Shown here piece by piece: positions 10,891 through 24,129 of a DNA stretch of 64,000 nucleotides; position 1 is the first letter of the stretch, and each line of letters begins with the position of its first letter. The notes below the pieces were generated by a model, which was not told the origin of the DNA, did no database searches, and saw only the letters and a program-made list of their open reading frames with translations. The DNA comes from Sciurus carolinensis (taxonomy: Eukaryota; Chordata; Mammalia; Rodentia; Sciuridae): the NCBI RefSeq assembly GCF_902686445.1, contig NC_062217.1, positions 87,477,758-87,541,757 on the forward strand, written 5' to 3'. The position numbers and the translations under genes were made by a program.

Positions 10891-12589
10891 AACTCCTCTA
10901 TCTCCTTGAATTCTTTATAACAATTTCCCAATAAAACTACTTATAGCATGCCTACAAATACCCCCACTGGAAATTTCTGATCATTAATGATCTTCTATTT
11001 TATATCTGAAGTAAAGGACATGACAAAAAATGGTAGGAGCTACTGTTAGGAGAAAAGTGAAAGTGCTGTTCTTCTAGACTTGAATTTTTGACTCACTAAT
11101 TGTCAGTGATTAAGGAAACTTGCAACACTCAAACTGCAGTGATTTTAGGGATGAGTTCTGCAGAGGGAGAAAGAAATATGTGTTTTCCTCTAGTAAATGA
11201 AGTCCAATTATAGGGACAACAGCAAAAGTGACACCTGACAGAATTTCTAATTAGTTTCTCTATAAATGTGTTTATGACCTCGTGCAAGTTGCAGATGAGT
11301 ACATAACCAAAACCACATTATAAACTCAGAATAACAGATTTCTAAATGGAGAAAATTATTTAATGAAGTAATTGTACACCTAGAATTTTATTCTTTCTGT
11401 CTCTTTTATTTTTATTCTCTGACTTTTGCAGCAGGAAGAACTGGATAATTAAAAGTGGTCATTTACTGGTTAATTCTTCAATTGCAAGATATTCAATTCT
11501 TATTGATATTCTCAAGTGTAGGTGTGTTTGTGTGTTTACTTCATTATACATGATCCCTACAAATTAACCTATAAAATAAAATCCTGTTCCATGAACCTAA
11601 CTTTTAAATTACATTGAGCACAAAACATCTCACAAATATTTTCTCCTATTTTGAAGATAGTGACGCTTACAGATAAACCACCAAAATATCCTTCATGAAT
11701 TCTGGAAAAAAGAATGACATATGTAGTACTAAACTACTGTTACTGTAGAATATTTTTCTTTTGTATGAGTTAATTTTTGTTTGTAAGATCCAATGAAGTC
11801 TTTAGGTATTTGAAAACATGAAAAATAGCAAATTACAAAAAGTTTTTTTTTGTCCAAAATAATTTTTGCTGGCTGATGGTAGTGGAGAGATTTGGAGGAG
11901 GATGTGGGAATGTAGGAGTGAAAATGCTGTTGGTGATACATCAGAGAAAAATTAGAAAAGTACTGCATAAATATATTGATGATTAAATGTATCACAGATA
12001 TAGATGCTGTGGTTCTCAAACTCCAGCATACATCAGAGTCTCCTCAAAACAGTTTACTGGGCTCCATTCCCAAAGTATCTGGTTCTGTTGGTCTGGGGTT
12101 GTGTTAAAATTGGCATTTGAATAAGTTTCTAGACTGCTGGTTGGTTAAGGCTTGGGAAATTAAAAATTAGGTTTCCCTGTAATTACAATGTGTTATACAT
12201 AGTTAAATTACATTATGTTACAGATGAGAATACCAAGCTTTGGGAAATTAAATACCATATCTAATGTTTCATGTCCAGAGACAACAAATTGAGACTGAGA
12301 AACTCTTGTTGACAATCATATTTTGTTGAAATATTTCTGTTTGGAGCTTATTTCCTTTTAAGTATCAACTTTATTTTGCATGAACGTTTTATTGATAAAA
12401 ATACAGTAAGCATAATCTGGAATGTCTAAAAACAAATGCAGAGTATTATGATTAAATAGAATTGTATTTATTGCACAGTTGTTCTCAATAAATTGGTGAC
12501 ATTGAAATGAGTAAAAGAATGAAGTATTTTTGCTCTGTTTTGAAAATAATTCATGTATTTTTATTATAGTTAATTTTTTTCAATTTTTA
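10891..12589. other. AT-rich intergenic DNA
   Basis: No gene is visible. The only recognisable piece is a hAT-like relic at about 12005-12150, listed separately. Confidence 0.55.
12005..12150 (+). mobile_element. hAT-Charlie-type DNA transposon relic (MER20/MER5 group)
   Basis: The segment opens with GTGGTTCTCAAACTCCAGCA and continues with 'catcagagtc', 'ggttctgttggtctgggg' and 'aaattggcatttgaataagt', the familiar order of words in the ancient non-autonomous MER20/MER5 hAT elements of mammals. It is diverged, and the 3' terminal inverted repeat is not clear. The exact family is uncertain. Confidence 0.5.
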
Positions 12590-13880
12590 AAAATTATTTA
12601 TTTTTAAAAAGATTTTTTACAGACTGCATTTTGATTCATTGTACACAAATGGGGTATGTCATTTCATTTCTATGGTTGTACACAATATAGATTCATACCA
12701 TTCATGTAATCATACATGTACATAGGGTAATGATGTCTGTCTCATTCCACCATAATCTAAAGTTCCTCCATTCTCTCACTCCCCCCACCGACTCCCATTA
12801 TATAACATCCTCCACTTAACAGGAAAAATATTTGGCCTTTGGCTTTTGGGTTTGGCTTATTTCACTTAGCATGATATTCTCCAACATCCATCCATTTATC
12901 TGCAAATACCATAATAATATTCTTTATGGCTGAATAATATTCCATTGTGTATATATACCAAAGTTTCTTTATCCATTGTTCTGTTGAAGGGCATCTAAGT
13001 TGGTACCACAATATCACTATTGTGAATTGAGCTGCAATAAACATTGATGTGGTTGCTTTACTGTAGTATGCTAATTTTAAGTTCTTTGGGAATAAACCAA
13101 GGAGTGGGATAACTGGATCAAATGGCGGGTCCATTCCAAGTTTTCCGAGGAATCTCCACACTGCTTTCCCAGAGTGGCTGCCCCAATTTGCAACTCCACC
13201 AGCAATGTATGAGTGTGCCTTTTTCCCCACATTCACACCAACACTTATTATTGCTTGTGTTCTTCATAATAGCCATTCTAATTGGAGTAAGATGAAACCT
13301 TAAGTTTGTTTTAATTTGCATTTCTCTAATTACTAGATATGTTGAACACTTTTTCATATATTTATTAATTGCCTGTATGTCTTCTTCTATAAAGTGTATG
13401 TCCAGTCCCTTGACCTGTTTATTGATTGGGTTCTTTGTATTTTTGGTGTAAAGTTTTGTAAGTCTTTATAAATTTTGGAGATTAGTGCTCTATCTGAAGT
13501 GTGTGTGGAAAAGATTTTCTCCCACTCTGTAGTCTTTCTTTTCACATTATTGATTATTTTCTTTGCTGAGAAAAAACTTTTTAGTTTGAGTTCATCCCAT
13601 TTATTGATTCTTGCTTTGATTTCTTGTGCTTTGGGAGACTTGTTAAGAAAGTCTGATGCTAAGCCAACATAATGAAGATTTGGCCCAAGTTTTTCTTCTA
13701 TTTGGTGAAGGGTCTCTGGTCTAATTCCTAGGTCCTTGATCCATTTTGAGTTGAGTTTTGTGGAGGGAGGGTGAGAGATAGTGGTTTAATTTCACTTTAC
13801 TACATATGAATTTCTAGTTTTCCCAGCACCGTTTGTTGAAGAGGCTATCTTTTCTCCATTGTATGTTTTTTACTCAGGTG
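12590..13880 (-). mobile_element. Old 5'-truncated L1 3' end, antisense
   Basis: From left to right the segment shows the reverse complement of an L1 tail and 3'UTR (TTTTTACAGACTGCATTTTG, then 'attgtacacaaatgg'), followed by the ORF2 C-terminal region, with short readable stretches in 13236-12862 and 13357-13118 ([31 protein letters not shown]). Its 3' end differs from that of the younger copies, which read 'attgtaaacaaatgggatac', so it belongs to an older subfamily. It has many frameshifts and no obvious target-site duplication. Confidence 0.9.
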
Positions 13881-14261
13881 TGAAAATTCACTTCATTTGC
13901 TGAGAGTCTGGGAGTGAGCCCTAGGAGCCTCCTAATTCCCAAGATTACTGCAGTTGTCATTTTGAATTTCAAGACATTGCCACCTGGTGAGCATTTTGTT
14001 CTTCAAGAAATTTCTGATGAAATCCCTGCATCAGCATGTTCCTGAGAATGATCCAACCTCTCAATTCCTGAGAGTAGACTCATCTGTAGGAATACCTCCT
14101 CCTAAGAAACACAGGTTACTGGGACTACAAAGTTTCACCTCAGCTCCATGCTGAAGTGTCATTGGAAAATGCTTGCGTATGAACGTGTTAGATTTTGAAC
14201 TGTGTTTCTTCAGTTGATTGACAAGGTTTTCTCCAAAGAGTGTCTCCCCCTCCGCCCCACT

Positions 14262-14338
14262 CAGGTGCTGTGGATTCAAACACAGGCCCTTGCGAATGCT
14301 AGGCAAGCACTCTGAAAAACGAGCTATATGCTCAGCAC
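14262..14338 (-). mobile_element. ID-type SINE, antisense
   Basis: The minus strand reads GGTGCTGAGCATATAGCTC, then an 'agtgcttgcctagca' core and a degenerate ID ending with 'gaatccacagcacc'. This is the tRNA-derived ID pattern, diverged and without a clear A tail. Confidence 0.7.
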
Positions 14339-15149
14339 CAGAAGAGGCTCTTTAATGGACCTCAATAGATTCTCTTCTGGTATGCCTCTGAGAAATTCCA
14401 TGCAGAAAAAACCACACGTCACAAAGCCAAATGATTTCTAATGAATTTTGCCTTTTGCTTGGTGAAACAATCCAGCAAGGAAACTTTTTTGCATGTCAAC
14501 ACCCACAGTCTGGTGGGGTACCATAAGGGAAAGATTTAACCCTGTCTACTTAAGGAGTTCATTGGATGGAGCTTATCATTGAAAAGGAAATTTTGCCAGT
14601 CATCCAGCAAAGGCCGGTGACAGGAGGAAAGTTAGGCATATGTGGGAATTAGCATATGCTCAGGTTGTTAGTATGAAAGGAGATTTTGGGGATCATTCAT
14701 GCCTGGACCCAAAGCCATTACAATCACAATCTCCCGATTCCTTTCTCACTCCTCTTTTTCCTCCTGGCATTTTCCCTTGAAAAATTCGAAACAGCAGCTA
14801 TCTGGGCAAAATGCAGAGCCCAGTGGAGCTGCTGGATCTTGCCTATCAGCTTAGGTATGGGTGAGGTAGAAGAAGGGGTTTCTACTTGGCTAAGCAAGTT
14901 TCCCTCAATTAGGAAATACCTCAGAAACTTAGCTAGACATTGTCAGGAAATATAAAGAGGCACAGTGAAGTGGTGATGGCTCAGGGGCTCTGGGATCCCA
15001 GGACCAATATTTGCTGGCAGAAAAAAAAGTCTTCCTCATCCAATTTCAATCTTCCCTCCTTACGTTCGCAGCTATTTCTTTCAAGATTCATTACAAGTGA
15101 GATAAGTGACTGAGAGTCACATCTGTGATCTCCCAGTCATTCAATTCCA
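14339..15149. other. Intergenic DNA without recognised features
   Basis: I see neither a repeat family nor a convincing reading frame here. Confidence 0.45.
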
Positions 15150-16070
15150 TTCATGTTCACTCACAAAAATGCCTCACTTGGTTACCAGGGCCCCTGTGAC
15201 ATGAGAGTGACAGATGGGAGAGCCACCACATTCAAAGTGGAAGGGGCAGGCATCCCGCATGTGGCGTGTGAAGGACGCGGAGGTTCCAGGCTCCAGGCTC
15301 CGGTAGGAGAAGGCACTTTGTTTCTCTCCCCAGAGGCTTTCTCCGGGCCTTGGGCAACATGGATTTTGAGGAGTGGCTTCCGTGACGTGGTGCCTGCACT
15401 GCAGACACCGTCTGAGGTCACAAAGGGGCGGAGTGACTGCACGATGGCGTCTTGGTTCCCAAGGCAACCAGAGAAGCTTCAGGTCTTGGCCGCTTTGAAG
15501 GAGCGCAGGCTCAGCTGTGATGATAAGAGGAAAGACGAAGGGAGCGAGTGACAGGGGCCTGCTGTTTTCACGAAATGTGATCCTATCCTCTTCGCCCAGG
15601 AGAGGAGGAGTCAGGGTGTGTGGGGGCGCCGACCCACAGGCTATAGTGCAATCCAGGTCCAGGCAGAACAAGGGACCCCGAGGAAGCCTGACAGCTCGCA
15701 CTACCCTCCAGGCCTGCTAGATGGCGCTGTGCTGGTTTGGGCAGCGTGACTGGGCATCATGACAGCCAGGTCTCCTAGCTCCTGCTGCAGGCATTTAGCC
15801 CCAACAAAGTCTAGTGGAACAGGCTGGGACGGAGGGGTGCACGAGGGCATATGGGTCTTCAAGCTTAGCGCTGGCCCCAGCAGCATTGCCCTCCAAACCC
15901 ATTGTCCAGGTCTGGGCACACCCGGGCTTTTGCCTAGTCTGGAAACTGACCTAGGGTCCCTAGCAGCCACACGGAATGATGACTGGTGAAAGCTCAGGGC
16001 ATGGGAGCACATAGTGCAGCTCGGTGGTTTAGGCGATCATTGAAATGGGAAACATCACCCAATCTGGTGA
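15150..16070 (+). promoter_or_regulatory. Candidate CpG-enriched promoter and first exon
   Basis: This is the only GC-rich island outside L1 promoters. About two dozen CpG lie between 15240 and 15780. Within about 90 bases lie a CRE-like TGACGT (15383-15388), a GC box GGGGCGG (15425-15431), an ATGGCG start context (ATG at 15444) and GGTTCCCAAGGCAACC (15454-15469), a near-palindrome one base off the RFX X-box in its left half. The ATG opens a 35-residue frame ending at 15551 that I do not recognise. A strong 5' splice donor, CTG followed by GTGAGT, lies at 16066/16067; a second, GTAAGT, lies near 16135. RFX sites are typical of cilium and testis genes. The promoter reading is inference. Confidence 0.35.
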
Positions 16071-16304
16071 GTTGCCCCTCCTTTCCTAGAAAGCCCAAAG
16101 AGGAAAGAGTTGGAAAAGTGGGAAGTTGGTCTTGTAAGTGCACATGGGTGGCTGGTGTGATCCCCAATCAGAGGAGGGAGTCATTTACTCAGCATGTTGG
16201 ATAGAGGACAGGAAGGAGCCGGCCAGTAAGGAGAGGTGTTCTGTGCTCACTCCACCTGACAGGCCCCGCTCCCTTGCCTGCAGCCTTACAACAAAATAAA
16301 TATT

Positions 16305-19300
16305 TATTTATACACTTAGTTGATTCTCATTTTGTACCTGAAAACTGATTATTTTATATCTGTTTTGCAGAGTAAGTTTAAATAAGTTGCTTGGTATCCC
16401 AGCTAATATGAACCTAGACCTAAAAATGAATGGAATAAATAATATAATAATTTTCAAAATAATCTCATTTAAATTTTATAACAACAATTGAAAATATTTT
16501 ATGATAACTAGTTTTAAAGAAAACAGGTTTATGAAGGTATAACAACATATACAATGTCATATAATTATAAATGATAAAGCCTGGCTGAAACTTGAAGTTG
16601 CCTGATTACAAAACTCCAGCTTTTCTATAGCTGATTAGTAAGTGTATAAATATATTTCATAAAGAAAAACAAAACTCACTTATTTTGGAAATATGTTTTG
16701 GAAGAGAAATTCACCTGGTTGTTATGAAAGACCTTGGACAGTGTGGTCCCTGAACTGTTTCATACATCTTTCCTAATTTAAATAATTTCCAAGTCCTTTT
16801 TCCCCTCAGATTTTATAAAGTAAAATCTCTTTCCCACCTCTCAACTAACCACTAATTGCAATTCTCCTATTTAGCAGATATACACTTCTGTCAACTAACC
16901 TGGCTTCCTCTTTCCGAAGAAACAAGGTTTCAGTGGCAATTAGAAATAATTGTTGTGATTTTTCCACTTACCTAACTCTGGCTTCCAACAGAGAAGTGAC
17001 TCTCATTCGCCTTTAAAGACAAGAATCTTGAAAGAAAAATGTATTTTTTGAAAACCAAACACCATCAAATTTAGGATCCAGTAATAAGTAATTAAGTCTC
17101 TCTCTGAACAAAATAAAATAGATGTGTAAAAATACAGAAAAAATGGAATACAGGTTTGTTTTCCCTAGGTAAACATCAAACATTAGAGGAATTACTTAAG
17201 ACAAGGTAGAAACTCTATTTTTCAAACTAAGAAGTGTTTACAAAGGATTCTTCAAGTTTTACCTAACTTAAAACTCCAGAATTGAACCATTCCTTAGGGC
17301 TAACAGTTCTTTGTCAACAGTCCCTTCTGAAAATGAAAATTCTCACTGAAGCAATGGCATATTTAGTTTTTTTCTCTTTGAGTGTGCATGTGTGTTCAGG
17401 GGTGGGATCTGTTTGTAATTGTGGTAGGGAAAAGGAAGGGGAACTTTTAGTAAGACATGTGCTGCCTTTACCACCTTAACCCTTGTCTAACTGGAACATA
17501 GACCACTGGGGACATGACTCAATGTGTTGAGATATTTTTATTGGTTAAGTTCTAAGTACCCTGTCTCTCTAAATGACTTCCACCTGGGGATTTAGAGTAG
17601 TAGAAAACTTCACTAGTTGGTTTGGAGTTTCTCTAAATTGGTTTCCATCTAATTGCAGAGATCCACTGTACAATGTATACATGCATTGGAACAACACATG
17701 GATCCCCATTAAAATGCACACTTTTTATGCTTTTATGTATTAGTTAAAAGGTAAAATTCATTTAAACTATAAAAAACTCCATAGTTTAAGACCTCAAGTT
17801 TTAGAGATCTGGCCAAGAACATTAAAATCAATCTAGAAATAAGAATAAATGCTTCATTTATGCTATCAAAATGTGAATCTTGTGCTATTTTAGTATCATC
17901 TATAAACTTGAAATATGCAATCCTCTTAACCAGTTTTTCTCCACCTACTTTTAGCTATAATTATAGACCTTGGCATTTAAAATTCCAGGACTGAGTATTT
18001 CCTTTGTCTTAGTAGTTCCTGATCAATATTCTGCTCTTACAATAAAAATTCTTATTGACTTGATGATGTATTTAGCTCTGTGCTTGAGTATGTACGAGAA
18101 AGTGGGATCTCTGTGTATTTCTGTGTGGGGAGGCAGAATTTATTAAAATATTTGTTCCTTCTAAAATCTTAGTCCTTCTCTGGATGGAAGGCAGGGCTTT
18201 TAACCTTTTACTTCAATAGTTCCTAAACCCTCTTCTTACATCTCCATGGTTACTATATACCAGATTTTAGAAAAGACTATGACTTTGTCTCCTGGTAGTG
18301 TTAATACATCACTGCAGTTCTCTTCAATTGGAATTTGATCATGGACTATCTTAATTTGATCAGGAAAATAGGTAAACAATTTAACAGCTATGATCAAATG
18401 AAAAATAGGATAGGAAGTCAGGTTGCCTGGAAAGCTGCCTAGGACTTTGAACTTGGGGTTATTGAGAGGTAACTCTGAGAGGTAGTGGTGGACATGGCTC
18501 AACTCTGAACTCTTAGGATGGGTCAGATTCAAAAGATCTGCAATCCAAACCTTTATTTTTAAGCAGACACCAAAGAAGTGGATTTTTATCCTTTGTGATG
18601 TGAATTCCAAGCATTAGAAAAGCCACGCTCTTCCACCTTCCTTAATAACAAAAATACCAATTTTAGAAATGTCAGCACAATTCCCCTGTTGGGATAAAGT
18701 TGTTCCATATTAAATTCTCCCAAACTTTGGTGGCAAATTTCCACTCTTGGTATTCAGGGATTTGGTTTCTTATCTCATCATCTTCTCTGTTCTTGTATTT
18801 CAATCATGACTTCAAACATAGCTTCACTTTGGTTTCTTCCCCAAACTTAATCTTATCAGTTATCATTTTAGGAAACCTGCCAGTACCTTGTGCTAATCTT
18901 GTGCACATTTCATTTGGAACTCTATGAATCTGCTTCAACATTGTTTACATATCAAGGCAGGAGACTTGAGGACAGGTGATTCTGAAAGCAGCCTCCCATA
19001 GGCAGTGGGGAAACTGGGCAAGTGAGATCAGGGTGGCCAGGATATCTTCACACTGCTTGGGACCATTCTATTGAATAATTTTCCAGCAGTAAAATTCATT
19101 AATAATAGAGATTTAGGACTGCTATTAAAAGAGAGAAAGAGAGTAGGGAATAGAATCAAAATGAGTTTTTATTGAGTTGTGCTTCATTTTTCCTTTGCGA
19201 TTACCTCAAAAACACATTCTTACCAATGGGTCCTTGAGTGCCTTTTCAGAGAGTGTAGCAATGCAGAAAGTAAGCACAGATATTATGCATGCAGGTGAAG

Positions 19301-20944
19301 AATCAACTTCCTCAGAGAGTCTTTCTTGCCCTAATTAAGATAAAATGTTAGAACAGGGCAAGAAAACACACATTTTCACCACTGGATCAAACTCCAGTGA
19401 TCAAACATTTCCTCTTAGAGGAAATTCTAATAATTTTTAAGCCAATGGCTACTGGCCGGTAAAATTTAAGCATAGTGACTTTAAGGCAGAGTCACTTGAA
19501 TGGGGTAAACAGAAGCTTATGCAAGGATTAAAAAAAAAAAAAAGGAAAAGAGGTGGCATGGTCAGGGAGTATATTAGGGGTACCACATGCAATAGTAAAA
19601 GGAGAACTGCTGGTGAATTCTGAGCCTTTGAACCAGTAATGATGCCTTTGAGTATCATGAGGGGCACTAGGGACAGTTAATCAGACTAATGCCTTTCTAA
19701 TGTTGAGAACTAATCATACAAAGTTTATTAATATCTGATTAATATCTAATGCATCTTATATCTAAACTGTTATGCAGAATTCACAAAACTTTCCTTGTTG
19801 GATGTTTCTTAGTATCAAAAATTTCAAAAGCAACAGATTTGGGTTAAAATTCTGGTTATTAGTGCTCTTACTAGGGAGTGCTTAAGCAAGGTTTATCATC
19901 TGTCTTGGAAAAGATTCTAAACCTGTCATGCTGACTAGCCTCCATATGTCTCCCTACTCCAATCCAGTTTCTACCCTGCTACATTCCAGGGGCAGGAGTC
20001 GGGGAAAGGCTTGGATTATATCTCTCTTATCCTTTTGCATTTATTATGCTGGACCTATCAGGGGTGCTGGCAATTTATTGTAAGACAGGATCAATGAGAG
20101 TTGGGAATATTTATTTCCCTCACTTTTTTTCCTGTCTTGGTCAAATGTTTTACCAATAACTGATTTGGATTCATCTTGGTGGTGGCTCTTTTCTGACTCC
20201 TAATTCTTGCCAAATTGCAGATTTAAAGGTGGTAAGACTTCTCACCTTTCTGTCGACATTGTCTTCATTAAACTTTCCTTGTTTGATCCTCTTTGACTCT
20301 AAATTTTAGTTCTTACTGTGACTACGACTGATTCCTTTGGTTCCCATTGGGATTATAAAACCTGATGGTTACATGGGTATCTCAGAAATGTCAAGAGAGG
20401 GAAAACTCAGCCTGAGCATCAATTCCCTTTGTGTGTCCACACTGTCCTCACCCTTGATAGTTTATCTTTGGGTTGTCCCTGAAGGCTCCAGTTAAACTGC
20501 CACTCAGGAAGTTGCTGAAAATTAAGTTAATATAATTTTGACTTGGCTAATCTATCAAAGGGTATTCTGTAATTTGTGAGGGTGGGGGTTATCTATTCAT
20601 CCATTTATTCACCTATTTTATTGTTTGTAAATTTGTTCAGCAAGTTGTGGTACCTACCTCTGTTCCAGTCTTCTGACTGATAGAAAACAAAAACCATATC
20701 CTGCTAGCAATTGAAGAAAGTTTAATGAAAGTTCTTGTTGCCAATAGATCTGAAGAAAATGTAACCTGAGGCCAAGGAATTCTGGTATTGTGCACTCAAT
20801 CTATCAAAAAGGAGTGATAGTCATAGAGAGACGTAGCCACTGCCAGAATTTTACCCAGAAAGAGAGAAAACGCAACATAGGGGTGCTTCTACTTTTTGAC
20901 CTTTTCTTTTTCTAATTTCCTGAGGGTTCCTTCTATTTATTTTT
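16305..20944. other. Long AT-rich intergenic stretch
   Basis: No gene or clear repeat family is visible in 4.6 kb. Short frames here lack features of real proteins. Only simple A runs (for example 19529-19542) stand out. Confidence 0.5.
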
Positions 20945-21150
20945 GCTATCAGAAATGGAACCCAGGGGTGCTTAGTTGCTGAGCCACATCCCCATCCCTT
21001 ATTTATTTATTTGTGTATTTATTTTGAGACCAGGTCTTGCTAAGTTGCTTAGGGCCTCTTTAAGTTTCTGAAGCTGGTCTTGACCTTGTGATCTTCCTGC
21101 CTTAGCCTCTAGAGCTGTTGGGATTACAGGCATGTGCCACCATGCCCAGG
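20945..21150 (-). mobile_element. B1-dID SINE, antisense
   Basis: On the minus strand the B1-like left part (CCTGGGCATGGTGGCACATG, 'cctgtaatcccaacag') is followed by 'ggctaaggcaggaaga', an A/T-rich linker and an ID-like right part ending 'ggttccatttctg'. A likely target-site duplication, GGTTCCTTCT against GGTTCCTCCT, lies at 20925-20934 and 21149-21158. The composite structure supports a squirrel-type genome. Confidence 0.85.
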
Positions 21151-21743
21151 TTCCTCCTTTCTTTTAACTAAAAGAAAGCATAGGACAAGGAAATCTAGGT
21201 GATGCAGATTACAGGGGTCAGACCCTTAAAGGATAAAATTGGGCATGATGGAGTTGGTCTGAGTGTGGCATTAAATAGAAAATTATCTCCAATGATGTAG
21301 AAGATGAATATGTAAGTTCTGATGAAGAAGGTAGTGATTCTTGTTCACAATGTGCTTGCAATATGAGCATGTAGTTTCCATGGACAAGAACCAAAAGAAG
21401 TATCTAATGGTGTTGCATCTACTAGTTAGAACTATCTTCTTAGGAAATTATGCTTCTTTATTCCAGTCAATTTTTTGTTTGGATTCAATTAAAACTAGCA
21501 TTGATGACAAAAATAATTTCTTCCATGCTTAGTTTGGATAGGTAAGAAATTAGGTTTGTGTACTCAAATGAGGCCATCTTAGTTATAGCAGAATATTGCA
21601 TACATGTTCCTTATCACAAGAGATAGGCTTCTCACTTCCTTAAGATTGGATTCCACAAAGAATACTGAAACTGGAGGATTCCCAAGTGAACCCTTCATGG
21701 TTGGTTAGATTAAGCAATAGTTGGATTTCTGGAGAATATTTTG

Positions 21744-22305
21744 TGTAGGGGTTCTCCAAAGATACCCTCGGGTTCAATGATTTATCAGAAAGACTCAGTA
21801 CTCAGAGGTGTTATGTTTCTACTGTGGCTTATTACAGTGAAAGGATAACAAGTTAAAATCCACAAAAGGGCACATGGCATGGAAGTTTAGGGGAAAAGAT
21901 TAGCAAACTTCTGAGTGTCTTCTCCTGGCAGTTCACACAAAATCCACTTAATTTCTCCCAGCAACATTGTGTGGCAACTTCTGCTTCTGGGAAAGATACT
22001 CTTCTAAGCCTGGTTGGTCATGGATTTATTGGAAGTCAATTACACAGCATGCAAGACCCATGCAACTGACCTCGGATGCTGAAGCTCCCAGAAGGAAAGC
22101 ACGTGTTGAGAATTAAACACATTGAAGAAATACACCATTTGGACAAACTGGCACAGGATGGTTCAAAACACTCTTATCAGACAAAACATTCTGAGAGGTT
22201 AATTCCCAGGAGTGAGCAAAGGGACAGTCGTGGATGCAGGCCTTTCCTGGGAATGAGCAGGTTTGAGCATTCCAGACCAGCTAAGCTAAGGCATTCTACA
22301 GTGCT
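21744..22305. mobile_element. Possible old LTR of an ERVL-type element
   Basis: The word order 'gactcagtactcagaggtg', 'ttattacagtgaaaggataac', 'cttaatttctcccagcaac', 'gaagctcccagaaggaaagca' and 'gcattccagaccagctaa' recalls a dispersed ancient mammalian LTR that I cannot name with confidence. No flanking duplication was found. Orientation and limits are approximate. Confidence 0.35.
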
Positions 22306-22761
22306 GTATTTGTTTTTCTGATTCCTTTCTCAAAATGAGCAGCATTTCTGAAAAAGTAATATTAAGCAGTCCACATATGCCTTCTTTGAAAGTCTTCAGC
22401 AGAATCAGAGACTAATCACATTGGTGGTGGTGTCCTTGACTGCTTTCTTGTACCCTTCTTCCTCTTCTAGGGCTCAGTTAGCTTCTCATTACAAGTTCTC
22501 ATGATCCTTGTGTTCTCTCCTCTTTCCTCATCAAACCTCATTTTCAGGAAAGCTTGGAGCCACTGGTCACTTACAGTGAGCCTGTGCCTCCTTTGGTTCT
22601 CTCATAAGGAATTCTCAGTGTCAAGTTTCTTCTGCAATGAAGAGATTTGATTCCTGATAAATGGTGAAAGGAACCTGTATGCATTCATCACATTGGGTTG
22701 TCACTGGTCCCAGACCTTTGACTTGGTTCATCTATTTCACATTTTGGACCTATGCTAAACC

Positions 22762-22958
22762 ATAGGGGTGCCACAGATTGAACTCAGGGCACTCGACCAC
22801 TGAGGCACATTCCATACCTATTTTGTATTTTATTTAGAGATGGTCTCATGAAATTACTAAGTGCCTTGTTTTTGCTGAGGCTGACTTTGAACTCGTAATC
22901 TTCCTGCCTCAGCCTCCAGAGCCACTGGGATTACAGGTATGTGCCACCACACCTGGTC
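22762..22958 (-). mobile_element. B1-dID SINE, antisense
   Basis: On the minus strand the element begins with CCAGGTGTGGTGGCACATAC and 'ctgtaatcccagtggctctgg', passes through 'ctgaggcaggaag', and ends in the ID-like 'cagtggtcgagtgccctgagttcaatct'. It is moderately diverged. Confidence 0.85.
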
Positions 22959-24129
22959 AACACTTGTAATTTTTGACTCCAAATAATCTAAACTAAACAA
23001 GCCATTTCACAGTAGTTTTCCAGACTTATTGAGTGTAATTTATCACTGTCCCCTTACCTGTTATAAAACAGTTATTCAAATAATAACTTGAACCAAGTAG
23101 AATGAGACCTTCTATGTATTTTTAAATTGCAGAGCACATTTTCCAACTCTGTGAATTAGTATTTCTTAGATATCCACCTTAAATTGACAAATTGTCTTTT
23201 TGAAATAAAAGCATCATCAAGAAAACAGATTTCATTTATTTTATGTTTTCCTCTTTCCTCTAACCTTTGCTGAAATTAAAATAAGTAAAGGAGTTAAGAC
23301 ACCAGTGTGACATAATTAGAAGCAGAATGGAAACAACCCATGAAATTTTGGTAGTCTGCTGCATTTTATTCCTTCCTTTTCTACCTATAAAGTCTATGAA
23401 AAAAAAAAACCCAGTACCATTTGTTATTTGTAGATAAGAAGCTGAATTTGGAACAATGTAATTATTAATAAAACTCCCTATACTCTAGGCAAGAAAATGT
23501 GCATGTGAATATTTATATAAATGCTTGTTATCTCTTGGAGTAGTGGGTGAAGTCTGTGTGGTCTTGAGTATGCATGGAAGACTGTTTAGCAAACAGTATT
23601 TGTCTCAATATCAGTAGTCTCTTGTTCCTAAAAATAAGTCACAGAAAACACACAAGAAAGAAGAATATAAATCTAGTTGCACAAGAATTCATATCATAGC
23701 TTAGAAGACTGTCATAGTGTAACCCTCTTTGGATCATATATTTTTCTATGATGACATGAGAAATGAAAGTGGCATCCCTTAAGACAGTTCTAACCCTGTA
23801 TGCCTCAGAAAAAGACATAGAAGGCACTGAATTGCTAACACCTGATGGGTATTCACCTCATTGTGATGACAACCCAAGGCGTTTCTTTTCACTTCCTGTA
23901 TAAAACCAACAGTATAGCAGAAAGTTACAGATTAAAGTTCATTGCTTCTGGCATGCTTTAAAGATAAACAATTAAAAGTAGAGATATTTACAGTGTAATT
24001 TTATTGTAGCAAAATAAACATTGCAGATATTTATATTAAAACATGGATTGAAAAATTTCTCTGACCTCAGGCTACTATATGGTGTTCATAGAAAAATAGA
24101 GGAAAACGATTGTTCTTCTTTCCAATTTC
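22959..24129. other. AT-rich intergenic DNA
   Basis: No gene or recognised element. Confidence 0.45.

Noticed and set aside
15174..15701. 175-residue antisense frame as a gene
   Set aside because: No recognisable domain; it overlaps sense frames in a GC-rich island where long chance frames are expected.
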